This document shows, in pieces, positions 23,284 to 33,856 of a stretch of 64,000 bases of DNA. The stretch is taken from assembly GCA_933228895.1 (NCBI GenBank), contig OW121848.1, positions 139,394,615 through 139,458,614 on the forward strand, written 5' to 3'. The notes beneath the pieces are model-generated. The model made no database searches. It was not told the origin of the DNA and saw nothing but the letters and a program-made list of their open reading frames with translations. Positions within the stretch are counted from its first letter, which is position 1. Each line of letters opens with the position of its first letter. The DNA is from Platycnemis pennipes. Taxonomy: Eukaryota; Arthropoda; Insecta; Odonata; Platycnemididae. A program made the translations under genes and the position numbers.

Positions 23284-24320
23284 CGTACGCTCATTGTTTA
23301 TAAGTTAATTTCCTGATACAGTCTTCTGCCAGACTCCGTGTGTGCATTCTTGTACCTCCTTACCTCCTCAATTTTCTCTATTCATGATATTACCCGTGGT
23401 TTCTTCATCCCTCAGTCTTATACTTCCCTTCTTCTTTCTATGCTGGCCTTCTTATTCCTGTCTTAACTTTTCTATCCACCTTTCTCCCTCTTCCTACTTC
23501 CTTGACACTTGTTTTCCCCATTCCCCCTTTTTCCTATCCCCTCTCCTTCAGATTACGGCTTTGGGGAAAACATCTCTTCCTCCGTTTCGTATTGTATGCA
23601 GCTGTAGACACGTTCTCCTCATAGTAACATTCGCTACTTTTCTCCCTAATGTTCAAATCCGTACTATTGATATATTCTCAGCATGTTCTATTCCTCTTTA
23701 TAAGTTACACCATCACTGGAAAGGCCGCCCCACTGGGATCGCATGCCTTATCACAGCCGCTTCACTGAGGAACAGAAGCTCCAAGTACGGCACGTGGACT
23801 ACCTTTCGTCAGGCTCTTACCATTCGACATATCTGGCATGGTTGACTCTACCAGGAGCAAATCTCAATGCTCCTGCCAGTGCAACTCTATAGGGAAGCAG
23901 TCCTAAGTCACCATCTATTAACATTTCGATAAACAGTGAATTTATTCTTAATTTAAAAAATAATCATGATAAAAATATTGAGTAAACGACAGTGCTTAAA
24001 TGGAAATCACTGAAATGTTTTGATACCAAAGATCTTTGTCATTCCAAAGAGAGGATTGGTTTTCAGTGTTACGTTATGTGGGGGGTTTCTTATAGAGTAG
24101 CACGGAGTATTTATCAGGCGGGAGGATAGGGTGAAAGAAATTGAAAATTATGGTATCTTTATATTTGGACGAGTATTATCTGCCGTATTTTTATCTTAAA
24201 AGGATTTCCTAAAAGCTCTTGCCTGGTTATGTGAATTTGACCATATAAGGCGTTTTTCTGTATTTTGGTAGTGAGATGGGCTTGTATTAACAATCATTTA
24301 ATGCCTATAGTTACTGATAC
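23284..24320. other. Pyrimidine-rich stretch with a 167-codon open frame
   Basis: The plus-strand frame at 23342-23845 is open for 167 codons, but its first half is simple C/T-rich sequence giving Ser/Pro/Leu/Phe repeats. The second half has no recognisable domain. A small inverted repeat AGGAGCA...TGCTCCT lies at about 23851-23873. It may be the body of the 5S-like retroposon, but that is inference. Confidence 0.35.
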
Positions 24321-24518
24321 CAGGGGTGGTCAAATTTTTTCGGCTGCGATCGACTTTGATACCATGAAAATATGGGGATTTAATTCTGAGGGGATGTTGA
24401 AGTCTTCTCCTAAATCTATTTTCCTATTCTAAATAAAACCGTGTTATCTTTTTACTGTCGGTGGAAAACTCTTCCGCGATTGACGGGTAGATCGCGGTCG
24501 ATAAATTGGCCGCCCCTT
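24321..24518. mobile_element. hAT-like MITE, about 198 bp
   Basis: The left end CAGGGGTGGTCAAATTT and the complement of the right end AGGGGCGGCCAATTTAT are similar over 25-30 bases, including a GCGATC word. There is no clear target duplication. The right end lies 39 bases from the foldback. Confidence 0.55.
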
Positions 24519-24556
24519 CCGTATGCAATGAGAGAATATAGAAATCGCTATCAGCA

Positions 24557-25642
24557 CTACTGTCGGCCCAGAAATTATGTGCACTCGAGTTTGAATGCAA
24601 ATAAGAAATTAATTGCTAGACCTACAGAAAAACTAATTGCACCGTAATTTTCTGTATTTCATTCTGCGTTATCAGGACATTAATTTTTTAAACTCATTTT
24701 TATATATTTTATAACAGTTGTAACCCTTCAAAGTGCCGGTTTTATACGGCGTTCGAGCGAAGTGCCGACTTTGATGACTCGTAAATCAATAATAAGGCGT
24801 TCAATTGCAACCAAGATTTGAAGAATGATAGATATATAGGTTTTACATGCTCTCTGTAAGTTTCCAGTGTATAAATATAACAGAAGAAAAGTTATCAATT
24901 TTATAAAAAGTTAGCATTTCAAAACTGGGGTGTCGTAGAATTTCGTTCTTGGTCGCTTTATAATCCACATGTCCTGAACGTATCCAATATGTAATTGTCT
25001 AATATTTCAATACATGCGTTTCATTTAAATCGATTGGTAATTATCAGAGCCGTATTTACCATAGCGCGTACCCGGCGGCCACCGGGGGTCTCGCGAACGG
25101 TGATAGGCCCTCGCGAGAGAGAAATTTTGAATAAAGTTGTAAAAGACAATAACATTGGGGGCTTCATCCTAGACTCCGCCGGGGTCCTCAGCGGTCATAA
25201 ATACGTCACTGGTAATTATACTGGCGAAAACGAGCTCCCTCGGCAAGCGACCGGCGTGGTTTAGGCTGTGCAGTGTTGCCTTGGATTTCCGCAGTATAAA
25301 TACCAATCGATTTAAATTAAACGCATGAGTTGAAATATTAGACAATTACATATTGGATACGTTCAGGACATGTGGATTATAACACGAGCAATAACGAAAT
25401 TCTACGACATGGAAGAGTCATCAAAGTCGGCGCTTCGCTCGAACACAGTCTAAAACTGTCAGTTTTTACATTACAAATTCAGTAAAAAAATATGAAAATA
25501 AGTTTTAAAAATTGTCTGCTATAAAATAACGCAGAATGAAATGAGGAAAATTACGGTGTCATAAGTTTTTCTGTAGGCCTAGCTATTAATTTCTTATTCG
25601 CATTCAAAATCGAGTGCACATAATTGATGCGCCGACAGCAGG
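24557..25642. repeat. Large imperfect foldback (inverted repeat)
   Basis: The left arm (24557-25044 plus 25212-25230) and right arm (about 25290-25642) are inverted copies with high similarity. Matched blocks include CTGTCGG, TATGTGCACTCGA, TTCGAGCGAAG.GCCGACTTTGATGACTC, CATGTCCTGAACGTATCC and TTTAAATCGATTGGTA. The left arm carries about 145 extra bases (24781-24928). After removing the MITE at 25045-25211 only about 60 bases separate the arms. Transcription would give a long double-stranded hairpin. It may be a foldback transposon or an inverted duplication. Confidence 0.9.
25045..25211. mobile_element. hAT MITE, 167 bp, exact 8-bp TSD
   Basis: The ends CAGAGCCGTATTTA and the complement of CAGTGACGTATTTA form the inverted repeats. 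The 8-mer GTAATTAT lies directly on both sides (25037-25044 and 25212-25219). Excision restores continuity with the other arm of the foldback, so the insertion came after the inverted repeat formed. Confidence 0.88.
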
Positions 25643-25846
25643 CAGAAAACAAGTCAACCGTAAATTTTAACTGAGTAATGTATAAATATTCAGTGTACTC
25701 TCTTATTTTTTTATTTCAATATTACATTTAAGTAAATATTAGGTTTGTGGATTTAATATAACCAATTCTAAGGAAATATACGGCAAGGCTTGAAAAACTG
25801 GTGTACTTGTTGTTTCTTTCGGTATCATCGCCTAAATATATAGCAG

Positions 25847-26196
25847 AATTTTTATCGCCATCCCCGTTAATTGATTTTTGTGGGGATAGATATCATACAT
25901 GTACAATAAATGAGTGTGCAAAGTCGAGTGAGTGTTACAAGATCTGCACAGTCTACGTAGCCAAAAAAACAATTGGTAATTTTCATGTAATCATTCAAAG
26001 TAAGGTACTCAATAATACGGTCATAACCTCTAGTGTATTAATTACTTTACCTTTCTTCTTCACCGCAGGTTGCAGTCCTGACCACCAATGCTCCAGGAAT
26101 CACATCTACGCGATACCCTGCAATCCGAATCCTGGAATCCGGCCTTACGTCACGGGAAACAAATCGCTGAAGTCGTCTTCGAATGAAGAGAAATAA
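25847..26196 (+). CDS. Candidate terminal exons, 8-Cys secreted-like protein
   Basis: Two blocks share one reading frame. Block 1 (25847-25975) follows a TAGCAG acceptor and codes five Cys. The 93-base intron 25976-26068 has a GTAATT donor and a pyrimidine tract ending CACCGCAG. Block 2 (26069-26196) adds three Cys and a Ser/Lys/Glu-rich tail, and its stop overlaps an AATAAA at 26192-26197. After phase-1 splicing the cysteine spacing is C-6-C-4-C-5-C-3-C-10-C-5-C-9-C, typical of a small disulfide-rich secreted protein. No known family is recognised, and the exon with start codon and signal peptide is not identified. The intron length is a multiple of three and has no stop, so retention would give a continuous 131-codon frame from 25801. 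It could be a coincidence of splice-like sites. Confidence 0.45.
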
Positions 26197-26197
26197 A

Positions 26198-28467
26198 ACT
26201 TCCTTTGATAATTTTTCCAAGTTTTCAAAATGTATTCATCTGTCAAAATATTGTTTAAAAAGAATAAATAATTGTAAGAGTTAACCCTTGTTTGTTATCG
26301 ATTGAGTTAAGAACCCTACCAGTAGAATTGCGATGTTAACTTTTTAAATACCGCAACACTTCACTTATGTACAGGTTTCCAGACGATATCGGCCGAACTT
26401 TAAATAAAAAGTACACATATTAAAAGTTCCATTTGTTAGTCTTTTCCAAATTTTTTCTGCCTTAAAAATTCAAATTTAATCATTCTATTCAATCAATCGG
26501 CCTATTTGATAATTGCTAGTCAGTATTATGCATATAATTAAACTTATTCATTCGCTAATTATATTTCCCAGACAGAAATTCGACAGTCTTGAAGTCGTGG
26601 ATCCAAAGTGGTATATTAAACCTGAAAATTGTTTATTGCAAACCACATGGCTGCAATGGTTAAACAATAACTGCGCTCAATTACAAATGGCAGAAAATCT
26701 ATACATTCCATGATCATGAGCGATAAAGGTTTGTTACATTTGGCATCACTGCTCTTTAATTAGAATCTTCATTGTAATACCAATTACCAATGCAATGCAA
26801 ATTATATCAATTTGAGCTCATTTCCTCTTCGCGTATTAAAATCAGCTCATTAAAAACAAAATATGAGTCACATTAGGACTAAAATGTAATTCCTCGGGGA
26901 CTATCACGGGAACAGAGTTGTTAAATAGCACCTACCTTCCGACGAAACCATTTTCCAAGTCCCAGTTCAAATGTCAGGAACCGCTCAGTCAAAGATCCAC
27001 GGCTCATGAGATGCAAAGAATAAACAACCCGAGGCCCAAGGTTGGGTCGGAGAGAATCCCACCTCAAATAAATTCTAAGTCCCAACCCGACCTGCGAAAA
27101 ATATTCTAAGTCCAGAGACCCTTGCCGGCGAGAGAGGCGATGAGGCAGGCATATGCCTTGGATTTCTCGATCCAGACCATCGGCGAGCTCGCCGAGCAAC
27201 TTTTCCCAAAAAAAAGACTAAGTCCCTAATTTGCAACAAGAAAGCTATATTCTGAACCACATTTTCACAAGAACCCCGATAGCCGGGGTGGTTAGAGGCG
27301 GCTGCCCTAGAGGAACCTATAACTGGTGTTACATCGATTCTTTTTGGCAGCAACTTTTTTTTTTATTTTGCAAAAAAAATTTATGGCCTCGTTCTCGGAT
27401 AAATTTTCTCAGATATTTTTACAGTACGTTCAGGACGTCGCGGGACGTCCAGAAAACAATAAATTATTGAACATTTTTCTGTGACGGGCCTGGATTTTTC
27501 CAGCCCGGCGGCCGCCCGGCCGGAAAAAATCCCGGAAAATTCAGTAAAAATGCCCAATAATTATTTGTTTTATCAACATCCCGGGTGCTCCTGAGCCTAC
27601 TGTACAAGTCATTAAGCAACATTTTTCAATAATTAACGAGCAAAAATTAACGATAACGATAGTTAATATTTTAGCCGCTAGATGGAACATGCCTTCACTT
27701 CATCATTGCCAACTACATTATCCAGTGGCCTATGGAGTAAATATTCCACCACCAGAGGCACTGACCATTTCGATCTTCATGCTAAAAGCTCAAACAAATG
27801 CAGTTTTATTTCTCCAGCCATTACGCAAATTCGACTGGGTTTATAGTGTCGATGTCCTGTTTTTATTCGCCTGATGAGAGTTTTCAATTTTTATTGGCTT
27901 GGTCCAAAAATGAATGCCATTTCTTGCATTAGATTAAGGAGCTTTAAATTAATTTAGTTTTCATGACACATTAAAGTGGATTTTTTATCGCACAACACAC
28001 CACTGCGTATTCAATTTGGTTATCTGAAAGCGTAAGTCACCAAGCATCAATGTTTTCTTCTTCCTGAAATCATACTGATAATTTATTCTATTTAATTTTT
28101 CATACTTTTGTCGCTTACTCTTGAAGTTTAGTATGGACCAGAAATGTAGTTTCCTCTCTCTCCCGATTTAATACGGTTTGCTCACATGTTCGCAAACCGG
28201 TTTACTCGAAAAAATAAGCAAAAATGTATTTTGGAAACAATTTTATTTGGTTCACCTTCTGAAATACACATACAGTAAACCATTTTCAAAAGAAGAAAGA
28301 TTATTTGCCACTTCGCTTGTGATAGGCTGTGCATTACAAATTAAAGACCCAACATTCGTGACAACATACAGCATTCTTCAAGAAGAAATTTAGTCAAGGT
28401 TGGATAATTATGACAATACATAATTAAGATTGCTAATATGTAGTTTATTGCTGCATTAAAAAAGGAG
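26198..28467. other. Intergenic, no gene recognised
   Basis: Mostly AT-rich. At 26880-27220 lies a moderately GC-rich stretch with repeated CTAAGTCCC words. At 27485-27535 lies a GC-palindromic cluster (CGGCGGCCGCCCGGCCGG) that may be part of an unknown repeat. Open frames of 70-92 codons show no domain. Confidence 0.45.
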
Positions 28468-28475
28468 GATGTGAC

Positions 28476-28625
28476 CAGGGTTGGACTGACCATATAAGCT
28501 AAGATACTGGGAAATTTCCCGGTGCCTCCTCGCCAAACTTGAAGCTTGGACGCCCCTGACGCCATAGGTTGGCGCCTTCCCTGTGCATTTTCCACCGCCC
28601 TTTAGTCATAGCCAGTCTACCCCTG
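28476..28625. mobile_element. hAT MITE, 150 bp, exact 8-bp TSD
   Basis: The terminal repeats CAGGGTTGGACTGACCAT and the complement of CAGGGGTAGACTGGCTAT enclose 150 bp. The target duplication GATGTGAC is identical on both sides (28468-28475 and 28626-28633). Non-coding. Confidence 0.9.
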
Positions 28626-28633
28626 GATGTGAC

Positions 28634-29599
28634 CTATCCACCAAGTCCAAAACAGGTGCCCTACAATCCCTTATAAAAATTTTTAAATGTTCAACCTTGG
28701 GATTCTACGCTTCAAGTAATCATTTAATTCACATCACGTAATACACCTTTGCCAAAGAATCTATTACGTCAAATATTGCTATTACATATTCCTCGAGCAG
28801 GAACAATTAGCTACAAAGTTGCAAATTCCCTCCTCGAGAATTACGTGTTTCGTAGCGGGATGGGCTTTGATGTTCCAGTGCACTCAACAGCTGGACCGAC
28901 AAGAGCAATGGAACTTGTTTCTGGTAGTGCTACCCATGTACAAGGGTCGAGATGTAGGAGCCAGACGAATCCTCACACCGTCCTCGCAGCATCTGCTCCA
29001 TAGTTATGAGGCTAATCCCAGCCTCTCCAGTGACGGTGTCATGTAGAAAAGAACATTATTAAGGCAGGCAACGAGGAAACTTAAAACTTAACTGAACATT
29101 GCATTGAGAGTGAATTACTCGGAAAATACATTAATGAATATTGGCAACAGCGGAAGGGGAAGCAAGACCCTAGCGATTGCATAACAGAAAATCCTACAAC
29201 AGCAACCACTGGAGAGAACAGAACAGGCCAGAAGACAACAGCAATAACGAACAGAACTTTGAAAGTTAAGGTAATGGCAAGGGCATGGAAGCTAGAAAAA
29301 GTTGAAAATGAAGAGAGAAGGTGAAGGTGATGAGAGAAGGAAGAAGAAGAATTTGTAGCGATTCATCGATGTAGGACGGAGGGCCAATGAGAACTCATGG
29401 ATTGATAGTGACCTGTTCAAACTCAGCGAAGAGGGAGAGATGCAGCGTTTAGTATCGATGATATCGGGCTCAAAATTAAAGAGAAATTTTGATTATATGG
29501 AGGTGTGCATTAGATATTGGCAATATTAGTGAAAGCGGTGCCGACAAACTTAGTTGTATTTCAGGTGCACACGCGGACTGGGGGACATGCAGATGAAGC
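28634..29599. other. Unassigned, possibly LINE-B 5' region
   Basis: A GC-richer patch at 28830-29045 keeps two plus-strand frames open (75 and 84 codons) with no domain. From 29050 the strand becomes A/G-rich like the LINE-B body downstream, so the LINE may begin here, but no motif proves it. Confidence 0.35.
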
Positions 29600-31640
29600 A
29601 TATGAACACCAAAAGAAGAAATCAGGAAAGTGACAGGAATGAAGCGATTGACAGTAAAGGGGGATTGTAATGCAGTATTCAGGGAAGGGAGGGACGGAAG
29701 TGAGGTAGGGTGGGTGATGGGCTGGGTGAAAAATACCCGCGGAGATACACCAGCGGTTCTGCGACAGGAATACATTGGCTATCTTCAATATATAGTTTAA
29801 TACCACCACAGGCGTGGGTGTTCATGCAAAATGCCCGAGATTCAGGGGGGGATATCAACTGGATTACATTATAATCAAGAAAAGATTTGAAAACCTCGTG
29901 AAGAACTTGCAGTTTCACGGGTGCAGACGTAGATCATAATTGGTAATTAAATGTGAGATTAGATTGAAAAGATTAAAATAAGGGAGGAAAATAAAGAAAG
30001 CCTCGATTGGTGACAAACAGAGTTAATGGACTCGATATCATGAGTTGATGGGCATATGAAATGATGGTATCATGAGTTGATGGATAGATACTTGGAAGAG
30101 GATAAGCAAGAAAGAAGGGTTGAAGGATGAGAAGAATAAAGACATGATAAGAAGAGCAGCAGAGAAAACGAAAAATAATAGGAGCAGTACACGCTAGGAT
30201 CAAGAACACACGGATAACAGAATAAAATGAGAAAAATGAGGAAAGAAGTAATTAGGAAAATGCAAACACGGAGCTAGGCAGAGGAAGAAATTTACTGAAG
30301 TACTAGAAGACATTCAGTGCAGGTAAGATGTGTGTGTGGAAGAATATACCGTGGCCTAGATCTTATCGTATGTCTTATACGATTTCGGACATTGAAGAGG
30401 AAAAAATAAAAGATAGTTATACAAAGTGGACATTTCGAGAATAGAATGCTGAGGAAGCGGTGGGTATTGATGACATCCCATCAGAGTATTGGAAGAACCT
30501 AGGAACAGGTTGAAGGTAAAGGTTTTATGGGATTTTGTTGAAAGGGGGAGATTTCGTAAGAGAGTTAAAAATACGCACACCGAAATAGGTATAAAAAGGG
30601 AATGCAAACAAAGTTTGATTAAACAAGGGACAAAGTACATTACTTGAGCAATCAGCAATCAGTTTGACCGAGGAAAGAGTGATCGAACACCTAGGTGACG
30701 GTAGGTTTGGATTTCGGAAGGGAAGGACCTTGGTGATGAGATTGCAGTGATGTAGTAGTACTAGGTAGTATTGCAGTGATGTAGGTTGTATCTCCAACTG
30801 CTAAGGATAACGGTTTTGCCTAAGATATTAATATTAGGACAGCACAACTGCCCCGAGTGGGACCTACGACCTTTGGTTTTCCAGGCTAACATGTTAATGA
30901 CCTGTCTATCACGGCTGGCGGTTGCAGTGACGAGAATATTAGTGAAAAGAACTTTGAATATAATCGGGACATATTTGCGTGTTCTGTTGATTTCGAAAAG
31001 GCGTTTGACGGACGGAGTACGGTGGGAAAAGTTATTGAAAGTATTGCGGGCGATAGGAGTAGACTAGAGAGAGAGAGACTTATCTGGGATTTTCACACGA
31101 CACACAAGGTGCAAGTGGCTGATGGGAATTGGATTGGGTGGGGGTGAGACTAGGCTATCCATTATTACTAGTACTTTACAAATTAGATATTAGGAAGAAA
31201 CTGCAGGAGAGATATGGGAAGGACGATATGCAGTATTTAAGGTATGGAAAATTTCATGGCGCCGGTTAGGTTCGTGGATGATTAAGCTATAGTATGTCAG
31301 TCGGCTAAAAGCTTACAAAAATATTAATGCTTCACATAAGCAATGGGAAAAATACGAAACAAAGATGGAGAATGGGAAAACTATAAACATGAAGTTATCC
31401 AGGAAGAAAATGGTAAAATTAAATTAAAAAGTAGAAAGCTACAAGTAAAGTACTATAGTAAAATCAATGTAACTCCCAATTAATGGAACAAGTTATAAGT
31501 GGCGAGGGTGTTTTGGAGGGCCGTTAGAGGATGAGGAGCTTAGATAGAGTGATAGGAAGTATGAAGATGCAGAACAGAAGGACATCACATGAAAAATATG
31601 TCTTGGGGAAGAGTTTTATGCCCATCGTGACCTACCTGAA
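29600..31640 (+). mobile_element. LINE-B relic, endonuclease plus reverse transcriptase
   Basis: A long decayed non-LTR retrotransposon on the plus strand. The endonuclease shows as GDCNAVFREGRDGSEVG (about 29660), RRGCSCKMP (about 29812) and YQLDYIIIKKRFENLVKN (about 29855). The reverse transcriptase shows as EAVGIDDIPSEYWKN (about 30448), GFRKGRT, DIFACSVDFEKAFD (about 30960) with VRWEKLLKVLRAIGVD, then a VRFVDD box (about 31268). The first aspartate block (DFEKAFD) and the DD box are recognisable. There are many stops and frameshifts. A tRNA-like SINE interrupts the RT between the GFRKGRT and FEKAFD blocks. It is related in style to RTE-like elements but distinct from LINE-A. Confidence 0.8.
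30781..30921 (-). mobile_element. tRNA-like SINE inside LINE-B
   Basis: TTGCAGTGA occurs immediately on both sides (30772-30780 and 30922-30930). The plus-strand LINE-B reading resumes right after the right copy (DENISEKNFEYNRDIF). On the minus strand the insert resembles a tRNA: GCCGTGATAGACAGGTC, an anticodon-arm-like TTAACATGTTAG, then GGTCGTAGG/TCCCACTC, which would be a T-arm with about six bases lost from the loop. A relative lies at 2401-2462. Confidence 0.65.
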
Positions 31641-32599
31641 ATGCTAGTTGACAGTAACAACAATAATTCAAAAGTTCACACAATACCTAGAAGTCGGCTT
31701 AATGGACTATTACATAGCATAAAACTATTGAATAAAATTACCAGAAGTAAAATTGTTAACAAAACTATGGTGTAACTACAACGGAAATTATATATTTGTC
31801 AAGACAAAGGGATGGAATAGGTACGTAAGCACTGCTACAAAATTTGGTAGTTTCAAAAACCATTACTAGCAGTCAAAATTAAAGTAACGAGATAAAAAAT
31901 TATAAATAAAAATTGAAAATACATTTGGCACGTTAAAATAAATTTTAAAATTTTTGTCTATATCCTACTAGGATCGAGTTTAGGAGATAGGTACTTCACC
32001 AAAATCAAGAAAATGTTCACTTTAATTGATTCAGAATCCCAGAAAATATTAAAACTGGAATTTTGTCTCATTACTTTTGCGACTGTCGCCGAGCCAAAAA
32101 AAATATAGGGTTATTGAACTAAGATTTCAACTAAATTATTTTTTTTAAGAAACTGGTAGTGAAATCTTCCTGCGGAGTGAGTAGGCTACGATTAATTATT
32201 CTAATTTCTTAATTGAGCCCGTCTTAATCAATTACTCATATTACCTGCAAAAGATATTGCCTGAAATATCTATCAAAATGTATCAACTTATCAATAATTA
32301 ACACTTACCTTTAGGGTGTCCGCTCTTTTCATCTGCAGTCAGAAGACTCCAAAATAATAAATGAGTAGGCAATTATTTCATTCTTTTTATTTTTTCAAAA
32401 TAATTTGTGAGCTTACAATGAACTGCATTCATTTACAGGGATTGCATTCCATGACACAAAATAATGTTCATACTTAGTAATATATAACATTGCAAATGTG
32501 ACCAATATATTTCAAAAACTAAAGGATAAGCGTGGTGCATGTTATGGCACCATACAAGTATTCCTTAAAAATATCAGTCTAATAGTGAGTGATTTATGT
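31641..32599. other. Intergenic, no gene recognised
   Basis: AT-rich, with no motif, repeat or exon pattern that I can support. Confidence 0.5.
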
Positions 32600-33856
32600 G
32601 AATATAATATCTCACACAGATTGATAATGCTTAATGGCAATGCTAAGGTAGACATAATACTTAGGAAGAGTTCCCGAATGCACATAAAGGGCTCCCAGCA
32701 ATATAGCGGAAAGATATTATTGGTGAAGATCGAGACCAAGCCTGCAGATTCCATTGTAGTATAGGTTTATATGCATGCGTCGGGCTGCGAAGATGAAGAA
32801 GTGGAAAACGTCTATAATAATATCGCGGAACTAATAAAACAGGCAAAAGGAGAATAAAATCTTTGTTTTAGGAGAAGAGAACTCTGTCATCGGTCAAGGT
32901 CAAGATGCTACGACGCAAGTTAGAGCAAGTATATGGAAAATGCCAGGTGATGAGAAGACTTCAATTTCACTACATTTTAGGGAAGCGAAATCTCAGAAAC
33001 TAGGCGAAGGACTGCAAAGCCTACCCTGGGGAAGATATAGACAGTGATCACAACTTAGTGATGACAAAATGCTATATGAAATTTAAGAAATTGAAAAAAA
33101 TAACGAAGAATCATAGCAAGTTGACATGTTGAAAAAGACTCAACATCTGCTGGCCTTTCAGAATGCATTGGAAAACAAGATGTGAGAGGAGCTGACTTTG
33201 AAATCAGCAGAAGAGAGATAAGGAAACATTAAAAACGGACTACAGGAAGCTGCAAAATAGTTCTGGGAGAAACCAATCACTAAAAAGACGTCGTGGACCA
33301 CAGGAAAAGTATTAGACTGGATTGAAGAGACAACAAAATAAAAGAATACAAAAACTGACGAAGGACAACTCAGTTACAAGATAATCAGACAAAAAAAGTC
33401 GTTAAGTGAGGAAATCAAAAGAATTGCTGATGAAGGACTTACGCAAAGATGTACAAAAATACCTTGAGAAAAAAAAGGTGAAAGCTGTCAACGTAATATC
33501 ATTAGGAACAAGAATGGAGAACTTTTAATTGAAAATGAAGATAAAGTGAAGAGGTGGAAGGAACATATGGAAGAACTACGGAAACAACCTCAGTGTGGCA
33601 GAAATCAAAAGGGAAAATAAGGTCAAACAGGAATATATGGATTCTTCAATATAAAGATCGGAGTTTGAAGCTGCAGTGAGGGTCCTGCGGATAAATAATA
33701 CTTCAGGAATTGACGATATGCAGTCTCCTTCCGAGCTAGTTAAAAATGCAGGTGAAAAGACATTTACCTAGCTGTACAAAACTATCTGCAACATGTGCAT
33801 ACCTACTCAACATGAGATATGAACGAAGTGTAACCGGTTGTCACTTCTATATCCGC
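32600..33856 (+). mobile_element. LINE-A 5' half (endonuclease to start of RT)
   Basis: Plus-strand frames, with frameshifts, show the endonuclease part GKILLVKIETKPADSIVV, a YMHASGCEDEEVENVY block, a KAKGEENLF block, WKMPGDEK and a TLGKI/DSDHNLV-like region. Further on comes the linker IDDMQSPSELVKNAGEKTF (about 33710) and LYKTICNMC. It is interrupted at 33857 where hAT-like sequence begins. The complementary 3' half is not found on the other side of that element. Confidence 0.75.

Noticed and set aside
23342..23845. 167-codon open frame
   Set aside because: The first half is a pyrimidine-rich low-complexity run and the frame overlaps the sequence following a 5S-like retroposon; no conserved motif.
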